Shown piece by piece: positions 22,788 to 34,426 of a stretch of DNA of 64,000 bases. Below the pieces are notes generated by a model, which was given only the letters and a program-made list of their open reading frames with translations, was not told the origin of the DNA and did no database searches. Location of the stretch: positions 2,314,001 through 2,378,000 of the forward strand of contig JAZBRI010000010.1 in the NCBI GenBank assembly GCA_036874045.1, written 5' to 3'. A program made the translations under genes and the position numbers. Every line of letters begins with the position of its first letter. Positions within the stretch are counted from its first letter, which is position 1. This DNA comes from Cymodocea nodosa (taxonomy: Eukaryota > Streptophyta > Magnoliopsida > Alismatales > Cymodoceaceae).

Positions 22788-23068
22788 ACGTGCACTGTAC
22801 ATGATACAAAAAATATAACTTTAAAACATATCATGTCTTTCAATAAAAATACACATTAACTTGACGTTTAGTTAAATGAAAAGTAAGTATAACTTAACGA
22901 CTAGTTATTTAACTTAGCATAATTTCAGATCCATTATAGACAAGTATTTATAGTAGTAAACTTTTTCTATATTAATTGATGTTCTTAATTTACTTTCACA
23001 AATAATAGTAATTGAGTAAATATGATTACATTTGTTTAGCACACATCATCAAAACAAAATACTCAACA

Positions 23069-23083
23069 ATCTCCCCCTTTTTG
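23069..23083 (-). other. Polypurine tract of copia B
   Basis: The minus strand reads AAAAAGGGGGAGAT directly before the LTR start TGTTGAG. The same tract precedes the 3' LTR of element D at 36,984-36,997. It shows that the body of copia B lies to the right on the minus strand. Confidence 0.85.
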
Positions 23084-23474
23084 ATGATGACAAAATCACA
23101 TTAAATCAATTATGAAATATATTTAACTCAACGAAGCACCTCCATTGGGTTAAGTTTTTATTCAATAAACAAGTTTGTTGACTTAAGTTCACTTAAGCTT
23201 ATTTTTGTTGTTTGTTTAAAAATCATCTCTTAGAAGTAAAACTTTCAGAAAAATTTCAATGAGCACGTAATCATCTCCCTCTTTTTGTCATTAATCAAAA
23301 AGATGATCACAAAGTATTAAAAGGAGAGACAAGTATGTACAGCTAAAATCTGTAAACTTTAATAAGAAGTGAAACACATTTACAATAAAATGTATTGTTC
23401 AAATAGTCAATCAATAAATACAAACATTACATTTTATATTCAGAATACTAGTAAACAGACAAATGATAGTACAT
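23084..23474. other. Spacer between copia B ORF3 and its PPT
   Basis: No gene is seen. AACTCAACGAAGC and TCCATTGGGTTAAG words at 23,123-23,160, and TTGTTGACTTAAG after them, are members of the palindromic motif family. A second CTCCCTCTTTTTG tract at about 23,274 is a weak PPT-like echo. Confidence 0.5.
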
Positions 23475-25550
23475 TTATCTATTCCTCCTAATAATATCAC
23501 CTATAGCATTACAAATTTTATCTCCTAGATGCCTAATATCATTTCTGATTTCATTCAGTACTACATCTAAGTTGGGTTGTTGTACTTGATCTGAATAATT
23601 TTGTTGTTGTTGTTATAGAAGGTCAAGTTATTATTGTTGTTGTTTTTGTGGTTGGTATTTTTGCAAATCTTTTATACTAAATGCTCTCATGCCTTTAACT
23701 TTAGAGGGCTAGTCAGATAAATTCATTTGGCTTGCAATAATTCAACATACAACATCACCAAAAACTAACTTTGAACTCATATGCTGTAGTTGATATATGA
23801 AAACATCAAACCAATTTATTTGTATTCTATTGAGTATGCCATAAGTTGCATATAAACAACTTCTACTTACTTCCAGATTATGTCCAACTCTCTGAAATAA
23901 ATTTACATGCAGAATATTTGCAATAAATCTAGCTTTTGCATTCAGATTTTCCATTAATCTCATTTTTGAATATACATCTAGAATCTATGATAAAGATTGA
24001 ATGACCCATTCCAATTGTCTAACTACATCAAATCTATTAGTAACAACAACACCTTCATTCCATAATCCCAAAACTTCAAAAATTAATTCAGGAGATAAAG
24101 TAAACTCCTGTTGAGTTATTTAAGTTTGCAATAGATTATCATTTTGTACCAGATTGTTGTAAAAATTTGCAATAAGCTCTTTATATTATTTCCATTTCAT
24201 TCCAATTGGTAAGAATTGTATTAAGCCTTGAAACTCAAACAGATCTTTAATTTCTAACAAACTTCTAAACTTTATTGGTTGAGCATGTAGAATTTGACAT
24301 GAAATAAAACTATTGTATTTCTGCAATGCTTCCTTAGATCTAAAATAAATTGAATTACCTTGAATGTGTAGTGTCCTATATTCAAAAGGTGATACTTGAA
24401 GCCTTGATTCAGAATTTAATTCTTCTTTAGGAATCTCTTCTTCAAAATGAATGTCATGTTGTTCCTCTATCAAAATATTTTCTTGAAACTACTCAGGTAA
24501 GCTTGATTCTTCAACTTCAACAATGTAAGAAACATTTTCAATATCCTCAACATTCATTAATTCAGTTTCTACAGAATGTTTAGAGTTCAAATTTTCCACA
24601 AATTAAACAACCTATGTATCTATCTATAATTCTTCATTTTCCTTAGTAGATATGTCCATGTCTACATGCTGTGAATTCTTAAACTCTATTTCTATAGATT
24701 CTGAAATAGGTTGATCAACTTTAAGCTCTTCTAGAGTCTTATCTTTTTCAATAGCTACTACTCTAGACAATCTAGCCTTTGAACTAGTTACTGCCTCAAT
24801 ATTTTCAAGCACTTCTGCAATAACTTGTTCAATGTCGTCTACTTGATGCTTTGATTGTTCAATTTCCTTATCATTAGGGCTTGATTCTATAGAAAAACTT
24901 GAACTAATTTGTTGTGTTGATCTCTTTTCAAGTTTTCTAGAAAATGATAACAATGTTTCATTATCATCATCAGTTTCAGTGTGTTCTGAACTGATCACCT
25001 TTTCAGATGCAATGTAAGGCACAATGTCTAGACATACATTATCCTTTGAAATTAAATCCTCATCTGATTTTTCTTTTCTATCTAAATTTGTTTTCTCAAA
25101 AACAATCTCTTTTTGTTTCATTTTTCTAACTCTTTTCCTTTTATAATAAGTTAGTTCCTCTTCTGCTTGTATTATTGTTGTTTTCTTATGAATTTGTTCC
25201 AAAAAAGTTTTCTGTTTTAGTTCCTCTAAAGCATTTTCTATAGCTATTGCTTTTCAAAGAACTTCAACTTTTTCTTGATCTACAGCAATATTTGTCTATT
25301 TTTCCTTTGAAAATAAAGGTGTAGAAATTGCAAATTCATGTTCTTCCTCAAATGATGTCAGTCATGTTCCATTTATAGGTGTTTGAGGAATTCTATTTGA
25401 TGAACCTATTCCTTTTTCCAAGTATTGTGTATACTATTCTAAAAATGCTATCTCAACACATTTCATATGATATTCTCTATCAAATTTACTTCTAATTCCC
25501 ATATATTGTATACTTTCAGCAGTATGTTTAAGTTCTAACTGTACTTCATC
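23475..25550 (-). pseudogene. Third ORF of SIRE-like copia B, main part
   Basis: Minus-strand frame of about 690 codons with stops, ending at a TAA at 23,475. It starts at the D insertion point (ILDEVQLELKHTAESIQYMG). A Lys/Glu-rich acidic region (24,624-25,202) follows, then a conserved domain with ILHAQPIKFRS, LFEFQGLIQFLP, FYNNL and VLGLWNEGVVV, then LFQRVGHNLEVSRSCLYATY, a short Gln run and an IRNDIRHLGDKICNAIGDII tail. It is homologous to the ORF3 of element D (34,427-36,674) and more distantly to gypsy ORF3 (6,910-9,725). SIRE elements are known to carry an envelope-position ORF, but its function is not established. The N-terminus is at 38,226-38,393, on the far side of element D. Confidence 0.75.
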
Positions 25551-25555
25551 AAGAA
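25551..25555. other. Target site duplication (left) of element D
   Basis: AAGAA, matched exactly by 38,221-38,225. It marks the insertion of element D into the ORF3 of copia B. Confidence 0.92.
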
Positions 25556-26801
25556 TGTTAGGAATTTTGTTTTGATGATAAATGTTTTATTAAAGTTTTT
25601 AAATAAGTCTAAATAATATTTTCTAAATATAATAGTCACATAATTAAATGTTGACAAGTTATCGAAAAGTTTCATTTAAAATTTCGGATAGTTAACTTTT
25701 AGATAGTTAGATTTTCGGATAGTTAAACTTTCAGATAGTTAATGTTTCGATTTAGTCGAAGAGTTATGTTAAAAACTCGTATAGTTAAGTTATCTGCACG
25801 TGCGTTTTTAATGTTTTAAGTTGTCAGGTGTTTTCCATGTGCATTCGGTAATGAAAATCGAAGAGTTAGATAACTATTCGAGTTTTTATACGCATGGATA
25901 GATAACTGTTTGAGTTTTATAAAATGACTAACGAACAGATAAGTTTTCTATGTTCAATCACATGTTTTGCAGGTGTAAAAACTCGAAGAGTTACAGATAA
26001 ATGTTCGAGTTTTTACAGGACTTAAAGGATAAGTGTTCGACTAAAATGAAGACTTAGAATATATTCTACAAAACTCTAGGAAGATAAAGTTTCGGTAAAT
26101 CTACAAGTGGAGATTGTGGAAATTCAAAATGATAGTGGAGAAAGTGGAAATTTCAAAATGATAGTGGACATAGTGGAAATTCAAAAAGATAGTGGAAATC
26201 GTGGATAATTTGAAATTGAAATTAGTACATGGATTATGGAATATAGATTAAGTGGATGGACATGCTAAACGTGAAGAGATAGTTTGACTACTAATAGAGA
26301 GTATGAGCTACATTACAAGGAGGATCCCAATCTCAAAAACTAAGTCTGAATATTCAATCTGGATCCCAAACTGAAAAATCAAGTATGAATATTCATATCT
26401 AGAAAAATTCTCCAACATTAGAAGAAGTTTGAAATTCCAAGCAAATTTAGAAAAGGAGCTGCAAACGCAAGAAGTTTGGAAATTCGTAACTAGAGAAGAA
26501 GAGATACAGAAGCTGAGCAAAAAGAAGGAAATGAGCTACGTGTATAAAGATTAGGTTTTATACAATTCGAAATTAGTTTTGAATAGGACTTCATTTTCTA
26601 TTTGAATTGTATATCAGATATTACTGTATCAAAACCGTTAAGAAGGGAATTGAGCTGAAAAGATATTGTAAATTCTTTCTTTAAAGTTTATAAAGAATAG
26701 AATTTTATTTACGAGTGTTTTGTACTCTTATTTTATTTATTGGTAATTTTAATTACTAAAGACACAATTCACCCCCTCTCTTGTGATACAACGATCCTAC
26801 A
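25556..26801 (+). repeat. 5' LTR of element D
   Basis: 1,246 bp, TGTTAGGAATTTTG...GATCCTACA. The U3 part contains three or four TTTCGGATAGTTA/TTTCAGATAGTTA words in tandem (25,680-25,745), then GAAGAGTTA/CGAGTTTTTA words. A possible TATA box (TGTATAAAGA) lies at 26,541-26,550. The repeated GATAGTTA words are related to the hairpin motif in the gypsy LTRs (59,100-59,480). Confidence 0.92.
26543..26548 (+). promoter_or_regulatory. Putative TATA box in the 5' LTR of element D
   Basis: TATAAA within CGTGTATAAAGATTAGG, about 260 bp from the LTR end. Chosen by sequence and position only. Confidence 0.4.
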
Positions 26802-26803
26802 AC

Positions 26804-26815
26804 TGGTATCAAAGC
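26804..26815 (+). other. PBS of element D (initiator tRNA-Met type)
   Basis: TGGTATCAAAGC, one mismatch from the plant copia PBS TGGTATCAGAGC, starting two bases after the LTR end. Confidence 0.9.
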
Positions 26816-26895
26816 ATTTATCATAATTAAGAGCTTTCATTTCTCTATTTAGGAATCGATTTTTCTTGTCATTTACTTAGGATCATCTGTTTAAA

Positions 26896-27900
26896 ATGGA
26901 TAATACTGAAATCTTAGTTATGACTAAAGAACAGACCACTAATCGTCCTCCTATGTTCGAAGGTAGCAATTATGGCTACTGGAAATATAGGATGAAAGCA
27001 TTCTTTCAGTCAATTGATTTCAAATTATGGCATATAATTAGCAATCCTATAGTGTTAGTTACGACTTCATATGATACTTGGACTTTTGATGAAAAGGAGC
27101 GAATGACATTGAATGCTAAAGGTTTAAACATCTTGTTTTGTGTTTTATCTCATGATCAATTTAACAAAGTTACTACATATCAAACTGCATATGAGATATG
27201 GCATGCATTAGAAGTTGCTAACGAAGGTACTAACTAGGTCAAGGAATCTAAGATTAATATGTTAGTACATAAATATGAGCTTTTTAAAATGCATGAAAAT
27301 GAATGTATCTCTGATATGTTTTTCCATTTTCTTGAGATTGTAAATTCATTAATATCTTTAGGCAAGAAATTCGAGGAAAAAGACTTGGTAAGAAAGATCT
27401 TTAGATCTTTAACTAAAAGTTGGGCTCAAAAGACAACATCTATTGAAGAGTCCAAAGATTTAAATATATATACTCTCGATGATCTCATAGGCAATCTGAC
27501 AGCCTATGAAGTACAACATTTAGATCTAAAAGGAAAGAATCCTAGAAGGGATCTAACTTTTGAGGTTGATAAAGTCTCAGAAGTCACTAGTGATTCTGAC
27601 AATGATTTATAATTGTTGACTAGAAAGTTTAGAAATCTGTTGAAGAAATGCAGGAACTTCAGGTCAACAAAGACATCTAGAGATATGGAAAAGAAGTCAT
27701 TCATGAAAGACAAAATCATATACTCAACAAAGATAAGAAGAATTCAAGGAGGAATTTAAAGAATAAGAAATTCAGAAAGAGAATGGCACTTAAAGTGACA
27801 TGGGATGACTCCTAAGCTTCACAAAGTGAAGAAACAAAGGATTCAACATCAGATAATGAATCCTCATCAACATCAGAGTTAGAAGAAAATCTGGCAAACA
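26896..27900 (+). pseudogene. Gag of element D
   Basis: Starts at Met 26,896 (MDNTEILVMTKEQTTNRPPM) and contains FEGSNYGYWKYRMKAFFQSI, the copia Gag N-terminal pattern, then VRKIFRSLTKSWAQKTTSIE and LIGNLTAYEVQHLDLKGK. Gag would form the particle. A TAG at 27,235-27,237 and a TAA at 27,610 break the frame, and a frame change follows near 27,750. No clear CCHC knuckle remains downstream. Confidence 0.82.
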
Positions 27901-28880
27901 TATGCTTCATGGCAAAATCCAGTGAGGTATCCTTTGATCAAAATGCTAGTTTTGATGTATTACTTGTTGAATACAATAAACTAGCTAGAAAATATAAGAA
28001 AGTAAAAACAGAAGGAAAGAACACTAGGAAAATGCTAGATGAATCTAAAAATAAGATTGATTTTCTAAACTCTACGTTGAATAAATTTAAAGAAGAAAAT
28101 CAAAAGCATGCATAGGAAATTTTTAAGTTTATTGCAATAGAAAGAAAATTGCATGCAAATTGTGAAAATTTAATTGCTGATAAAAAGAAAATGATCTATA
28201 AAATTGAAAAACTACAACTGACTATTACTGATTTAAATTCAGAAATTGATATGTTAAAGATTAAGGTCTGTGATCAAAAGACTACATTAAGTAAATGGAA
28301 TAATAGTCAAACTATAACAAATGAACTTAGTAGTAAAATATCAAATGTAGAAAAATATGGTATTGGTTTACACGATGCATCTTCTCAAAATTATATATTG
28401 CATGATGGTACTGCTAAAAATAATGTCTTTATTTCTAGTACTAAGAATAGTAAAAGAAAAACTATTCTATGTGTGATTAAAAAGGGAGATAAATATGTGC
28501 AAATTGATAAAATGCAGCATATAAATAGTAGCACACAATGCAACAATTTCAAAAGAAATTTTTAGAAAAATCAAGCTAAGTCATTTGAGAATTTTAATAT
28601 TTTTGATCAATTTTCTTTATATTTAAAAAATATCAGATATTGGGATCAACAATCAAATAATGTCAAAAATGAAAATTTCAAATCTAGTTTACATAGAGAT
28701 AAATGTTCTGATAATTATAATAATAAGAGAAATAAACGCAGGAATAATTATCAAAAAATAGATAAGTTGAAGTTTAAAAATATTGATTATTTTGATATGA
28801 CTCTAAAATTTTTGGACCCACTCAGAAATGGGTTTCAAGAGATAAAATCTCTTCTTAATTGTTTTGTAGGTACACAAATC
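27901..28880 (+). pseudogene. Coiled-coil/linker region of element D polyprotein
   Basis: Two open stretches (27,909-28,115 and 28,149-28,565) encode Lys/Glu/Asn-rich helices with heptad-like spacing (KIEKLQLTITDLNSEIDMLK). Long coiled-coil segments between Gag and protease are usual in SIRE elements. The stops separating them are TAG codons (28,114 and 28,563). No enzyme motif is seen. Confidence 0.65.
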
Positions 28881-29200
28881 AAAATGAATAATGGACAATA
28901 GAGCATCCAGCCACATGATTGGAGATATATGATTACTTACAGAAGTAACAAAGACCAAGAACAGGCAAGTTACCTTTGGAAATAAAAGTAAAACAAATAT
29001 CCTTGGGTCTGGCAAGGTTTAGGTAATTGAAAAATGTTTTATAAATGATGTCTTATTAGTGGAAAACTTAGGTTTTAATTTATTGAGTGTTCATGTTTTA
29101 ATGAAGTTTTATAGAGTAATTTTTGAAAAAGATTCTTATAAAATTATAGACATGTCTACAAACGAAATTTCATTCACTACATATAAGAAATGATCTATTT
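28881..29200 (+). pseudogene. Protease region of element D, active site destroyed
   Basis: The frame reading IMDNRASSHMIGD at about 28,886 aligns with the copia protease motif (D-S-G-A-S-S-H-M), but DSG has become DNR through two G-to-A changes. Downstream, LVENLGFNLLSVHVL and VIFEKDSYKIIDMSTNE lead into the integrase. Loss of the Gly of the catalytic triad should inactivate it. Confidence 0.65.
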
Positions 29201-30321
29201 GTATTCTGAATTTGCCTTCTGATATTATTAAAGACAATGCTTGCTTAATTGCAAAATCGGATGAAGTTATTTTATGGCATAGAAGGCTAGGACACTCAAA
29301 CTTAAAATTATTACAAATGCTATCTAAAAAGAATCTAGTTAGAGGTTTACCTAGTATTAAGTACTCGAAAGAGTTTATGTGTGATGCATATCAATTAGGT
29401 AAATTACATAAAACATCCTTTAAAAGTTTATATGAAATAACAAGCAAAAGAGTATTAGAACTAGTGCGTATGGATTTATTTGGACCTATTAGGACAACCA
29501 GTCTAGGAGGTAGACATTATGCTTTTGTACTAGTTGATGACTATTCTAGGTTTACTTGGGTTTATTTTCTAACTAATAAAACTGAATCTTTTGAAATATT
29601 TAAGATATTCTGTAGTAAAGTTCAGAATGAGCAAAATGTTAAAATTCAAAAACTTAGGAGTGATCATGGTACAGAATTTGATAATGATCAAATTGACACC
29701 TTTTGTGAAGAATTAGGCATAGATCATAGGTACTCATTTCCAAGAGCTGCTTCACAAAATTGGATAGTAGAACATAAAAACAGATCACTTCAGGAAATGT
29801 CTAGAACCATATTAAATGAAAATAAGTTACCCCTATCTCTTTGGGTAGAAGCAGTTCATACAATATGTTATGTTATAAATAGAGTACATCTAAGACCAAT
29901 TTTGGATAAAACTCCTTATGAGATATGGTATAACAGGGTTCCCAAAATAAGTTATTTAAAATCCTTTAGTTGCAAGTATTTTATTTTAAACACTAAGGAA
30001 TGTAAAGACAAATTTAGAGCCAAATCAGATGAGGGTATTTTTGTTGGTTATTCCATTAGAAGTAAGTCATATAGAGTTTATAACAAATCAACAAAAACCA
30101 TTGAGGAAACCCTACATGTGAAATTTCATGAAAATTCTCATTTAGATTTTAGACATGCTAAAAACTTTGATTTAGAAATTCTCCCAGAAATAGTACCAAA
30201 TGATGTTAATAGAGAAATTGAGAGATTATCTGACGAAATAAGAAATATAAACTTAAATGATGAAGATTTAGAAGAAAATAATGTTATATCTATAGAAAAT
30301 GTGGAACAACATAGAAATTGA
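29201..30321 (+). pseudogene. Integrase of element D
   Basis: Opening: LWHRRLGHSNLKLLQMLSKK supplies the His pair of the zinc region; the Cys pair is damaged, with CDAY in place of CDAC. Core: MDLFGPIRTTSLGGRHYAFV, LRSDHGTEFDNDQ and IVEHKNRSLQEMSRTIL hold the D, D and E expected of the catalytic triad. C-terminal part: YIVNRVHLRP-like text, KFRAKSDEGIFVGYSIRSKS and HVKFHENSHLDF. The open frame of 369 codons is the longest in the window. It ends at a TGA at 30,319. Confidence 0.85.
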
Positions 30322-31489
30322 CGTTATGCTTCATCTCATCCTATTGATTAGATAATAGGCGATCCTAATCAAGGAGTTAGGACTAGGTCATCAATAGTCA
30401 ACATTTGTAGTGCTTATTCATTTGTTTCTTTACTAAAACCTAAGAAAATTGAAGATGCCTTAGAATATGAATTTTGGTATTTAGCTATGCAAGATGAGCT
30501 AAATTAATTTATAAGAAATGAGGTATGGGATCTAGTTCCACCACCTGAAAATCAGTCCATAATAGGAACAATGTGGGTATTTAGAAACAAAGTAGATCAA
30601 GATGGACATATAGTTAAAAATAAAGCTAGGTTAGTTGCTTAAGGTTACAAGCAAGAGGAAGGAATTGACTATGATGAAACATTTGCTCCTGTTGCTAGAC
30701 TAGAATCAATACAAATTTTGTTAGCATATGCTTGTTATATGGATTTTAAATTATATCAAATGGATGTTAAGACTGCTTTTTTAAATGGATATATAAAAGA
30801 AGAAGTTTATGTAAAACAACCTCCAGGTTTTGAAGATTTAAAACATCTTGAGTATGTTTACAAGCTTAAGAAGGCACTATATGGCCTTAAACAAACCCTT
30901 AGGTTTTGGTATGAGAGATTATCTAAATTTCTTATGGAAAAAAGGTATTCTATGGGAAAGGCAGATCACACTCTTTTTATCAAGAAGGTCAAAAAAGATA
31001 TATTAGTAGTTCAAATCTATATAGATGACACATATTTGGAGCAACAAATGATAAATTAGTTGAGTCTTTTTCGAAAGACATGACTAATCAATTTGAAATG
31101 AGTATGATGGGTGAACTATCATTTTTTCTAGGCTTACAAATTAAGCTGTTAGAACAGGGTACTTTTATTTCACAAGAGAAATATACTCAAGATTTATTAA
31201 AGAGGTTTGGGTTAGACAACATTAAAATAAAGAATACACCAATGAGTACTATCACTAAGTTGGATAAAGATGACTCTAGAAAAACTATAGATATAAAACA
31301 ATATAGAAGTATGATTGATTCATTACTTTATTTAACAGCTAGCCAACCAGATATTATGTTTAGTGTGTATACTTGTGCTAGATATCAATCTAATCCTAAA
31401 GAATCACACCTACTTGTTGTTAAACGAATTTTTAAATATCTATTAGCAACCATCAATTTCAGATTGTTTTACTTCAAACACAGTTCTTC
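30322..31489 (+). pseudogene. Reverse transcriptase of element D
   Basis: Begins with the linker IIGDPNQGVRTRSS, then [60 protein letters not shown] and the catalytic block IYIDD at about 31,020. Directly after IYIDD a one-base loss shifts the frame (31,030-31,060), and the reading resumes at MTNQFEMSMMGELSFFLGLQ. TAG/TAA stops at about 30,350, 30,505 and 30,640 stand where Gln is conserved in the family. Confidence 0.87.
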
Positions 31490-31964
31490 AATTTAATAGG
31501 TTATAGTGATGCTGATTTTACAAGATGTAAGTCTGAAAGAAAAAGTACTAGTGGCACATGTCAATTATTAGGAAATTCTTTAGTGTTATGGTTTAGCAAA
31601 AAGCAAAATTGTGTAGTATTATCTACAACTGAAGCTGAATATATAGTTGTTACACTTTGCTGTGCTCAAATCCTATAGATCAGACAAACTTTAAAAGATT
31701 TTAATTTAGCCTATGAACCAACTAAGATTTTCTGTGATAGTAGTTCTGCAATAACTTTGTCTAAAAATCCTGTCTTACATTCACGAGCTAAACATATAGA
31801 AGTTCGACATCATTTTCTAAGGGATAATGTTATAAAAGGAAATAATATTAAATTTTATTCCTACCACAGAACAATTAGTAGATCTATTTACAAAACCCTT
31901 AGATGAGAATACCTTTTCAAAATTAAGATTAGAATTTGGTATCTGTAGGTTATCTAATGTTTAA
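31490..31964 (+). pseudogene. RNase H of element D
   Basis: GYSDADFTRCKSERKSTSGT, LSTTEAEYIVVTLCCAQIL, IFCDSSSAITLSKNPVLHSR and AKHIEVRHHFLRDNV are the conserved copia RNase H blocks with their acidic residues. One TAG near 31,677 replaces the Trp of the family motif, and a frame change near 31,855 precedes the end at 31,964. Confidence 0.87.
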
Positions 31965-32286
31965 ATTGTCTTATTCATTGCATAACATTTTGGTTTGTTA
32001 TAAAGTAGCTTTAGAATTTAATTTCTTTATTAAAAAAAAAATAAACTCAAAATATTTATTTTAGAATTACTATTTACTGATAGTTAAGAATTTATGAAAT
32101 TCTAATTTTTATTGAAGTCAATTTATTTAAGAAAAATTCAAAAAATGTTACTTAAGGAAAGTTAATTTGATTCAATATGAGTGCCAATTGTATTTTTGTT
32201 ACTTATGTATACGTTATTATAGACATTTTAACTTGAAAATACATAGAAAATATGTACCGTTTATTAAAGGAAAGTTATTAACATAC
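31965..32286. other. Spacer after RNase H in element D
   Basis: AT-rich, no ORF or motif supported. An A-run lies at about 32,032. It is the intergenic region before ORF3, broken at 32,287 by the start of the copia E LTR. Confidence 0.5.
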
Positions 32287-32823
32287 TGTTAGAAAAATTA
32301 AGTCTTGTTATTGCCTCTTATTCAATTTACTATATTGTTTTATTGTTTGTTTGCAATTGCTTGTGTAATTAAGTCCGTTGGGGGATCTTAAACCCTAGTC
32401 ACTTGAACCAACTGGTTTGGGATGTGCTAACTGAAAACTCATTTTACAAGTGTGATGCGTGTGTCTTCCATCAAGTATATATATGTGTCTTTGTATATGG
32501 TTGTATTTCTTTGATAATTTGTATAGGGGCAAACTTGTCTTTTATGTATCACCAATCATTGCCCCTATATATGTAAAGGGTTATCCACGTCCAAAGGATG
32601 TCATGCCAAACCATCCCTTGATTTCGTTCTCCCCCTTCTTTGTACCAGCAACCATACAACAAGGAATCATGATAGATTGATCACTCATGGACGTACCCGT
32701 GTTGGGGAACCACATAAATTTGTTGTTCTTCGAATTCTCCACTTGCAATCCTCTCTTCCACGCAGATCTCTTCTCCACGCCACCCCTAGATGCTCCACTT
32801 TTGTTTGATCTTTCCGCACAACA
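32287..32823 (+). repeat. 5' LTR of truncated copia E
   Basis: 537 bp, from TGTTAGAAAAATTAAG to CCGCACAACA, followed two bases later by a PBS. It is less AT-rich than the surroundings and unrelated to the SIRE LTRs here. It contains a possible TATA text at about 32,562 (CCTATATATGTAAAG). The 3' LTR is missing. Confidence 0.85.
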
Positions 32824-32825
32824 AC

Positions 32826-32837
32826 TGGTATCAGAGC
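32826..32837 (+). other. PBS of copia E
   Basis: TGGTATCAGAGC, the exact plant copia initiator-Met PBS. Confidence 0.92.
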
Positions 32838-33575
32838 TAGGTTGGACATCTCCAGGTTTGCATCTGAAGTTTCAAAGAGTTTCATCAAGGTTCAAGCCAT
32901 TTCTGCAAGGGATCTCTCCATCATTGTAACTGCCATCGTCACCAGCGCCAGTCTTCACACTCCGACGCCAAGTCATGCGCCTTCCTCGTCCCTACTCCAT
33001 TGCGTATCAAATTTTGAGGACATGTAGTAAGCTTCCTGAAATTCCTTCCTTTAAAATTTCGAAGATATTGATCAAGGTTCAAGCCATTTTTGCAAGGATA
33101 TCCCCCATTTCTGTAACTACCGTCGTCGTTGGCGCTAGTCTGCACACTCTGACGATAAGTCGTGCGCCTTCCTCGTCTGTGCTCCGTTGCAACTCAAATT
33201 TTGAGGACGTGTAGTAAGATTCCCGAAATTCCTTCCTTTAAAATTTCGTGGTCAGAAGTTTCGTATTTAGAGAGATACAGCAAGAGCCGTCTAGCTAGGG
33301 CACAGTAGTTTTCTAGACGAGTGACTCTTTGATTATCGGATTTTGGGCATTTTGTGATTGTGGTTTTGTGCTTGGTTTGTGCGAGTATTTGCTACTGTTT
33401 TGTGCTAAGTAGTGTGCTTGGCTTGTGGCTGATTGCATTTCGTTGAAATCAATAGTTTCAGTAGCATGTTGTTGTTGAGATATTGCTTGTTATTGTGTAC
33501 CTTGCCGCAGAATTGTGTTTGTTGAAATCACAATGTATCTCGTGTGTATTGCTGGTTGTTTGTTGTTTTGAAAAC
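32838..33575 (+). repeat. Leader of copia E with a tandem repeat of about 185 bp
   Basis: Two units (about 32,875-33,057 and 33,058-33,243) share ATCAAGGTTCAAGCCATTT, TGTAACTRCCGTCGTC-like text, GTGCGCCTTCCTCGTC and a common end GAAATTCCTTCCTTTAAAA. Short ORFs in it are not supported as genes. The rest (33,244-33,575) is a GT-rich untranslated leader. Confidence 0.75.
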
Positions 33576-34426
33576 ATGAATACTTCAAGGTTGAAGATAG
33601 AAAAGTTTGATGGTAAGAATAGCTTCAGCTTATGGTAAATTAAGATAAAAGCACTTCTAAAGCAACAAGGTATTTGGGCTCCTTTAAATAAGGAAAATAC
33701 TCTGAACAGAAATTCTCTAGAGTTTGAATTGCAGGAGGAGAAAGCTCACTCCACCATCTTGTTGTGTTTGTCTAATGAAGTTATAATAGAAGTTGCTGAT
33801 GAATCTACCTCGTTAGGTATTTGGCAGAAACTTAAGTCATTGTATATGACTAAGTCTTTAACAAACAAATTGTTGTTAAAGCAGAGACTGTTCTCTTTAA
33901 AGATGATAGAAGGTGTACCTCTTAAGTAGCATTTAGATCAGCTAAATGCTATTCTGATGGAACTCAAGAATATTGGAGTAATCATAGAAGATGAAGATGC
34001 AGCTCTTATCTTGCTTTGTTCACTCCCATTGAGTTATGAAAACTTTGTTCAGTCTTGTGTAGTTGGAAGACATTCAATTACACTAGAAGAAGTGAGGTCC
34101 AGCCTTCATTTCAGGGAGCTCAAGCACATGGTGCATGGTAGAAACGAGGCAAGTGGTGTTGGCCTCTCAGCTCAGCAGCAAGAGAACAGGGGAAGAAGCT
34201 AGAGACAAGGTGGAGGGAAGAATAGAAGTAGAAGCAAGTCGAAGGGCAAGTACTCTAGGGATACTTGCCATTACTGTAAGGAGAAAGGACATTGGAAATC
34301 ACATTGTCCCAAGCTTATGAACAAAGGAAAGGCTGCTGTGGTAGAAACCAGTTCTACATCAAGTGATGACTTTTCTCTTACAGTTTGTTGCAGTGCCTAT
34401 TCTGATGATCAGTGGATTATAGAGAC
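33576..34426 (+). pseudogene. Gag of truncated copia E
   Basis: Starts MNTSRLKIEKFDGKNSFSLW, then KIKALLKQQGIWAPL and KLKSLYMTKSLTNKLLLKQR, the Tork/Tnt1-like Gag pattern. A CCHC knuckle, CHYCKEKGHWKSHC, lies near 34,270. Stops at 33,638, 33,928 and 34,200 break it. The sequence ends at DDQWII, the start of the protease, where it changes into the ORF3 of element D. Protease, integrase, RT and the 3' LTR are absent, so the insert was truncated at or after integration. Confidence 0.82.

Larger units (their letters stand above)
19716..23068 (-). repeat. 3' LTR of SIRE-like copia B, split by a solo LTR
   Basis: Minus-oriented LTR in two pieces, 19,716-21,201 and 22,793-23,068, total about 1.76 kb. 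It begins TCTAGGATCGAATGACTACA and ends AAATACTCAACA; right after it on the plus strand is ATCTCCCCCTTTTT, which is a PPT when read on the minus strand. No 5-bp duplication frames it, so it is a 3' LTR and not a solo LTR. The middle is interrupted by a same-family LTR in the opposite orientation. Confidence 0.85.

Noticed and set aside
22576..22804. Short ORFs near the end of the copia solo LTR
   Set aside because: They are in LTR sequence present in every copy and have no recognisable protein pattern.
32581..33214. Several overlapping ORFs of 60-80 codons on both strands
   Set aside because: They fall in the LTR and duplicated leader of copia E and reflect its lower AT content.
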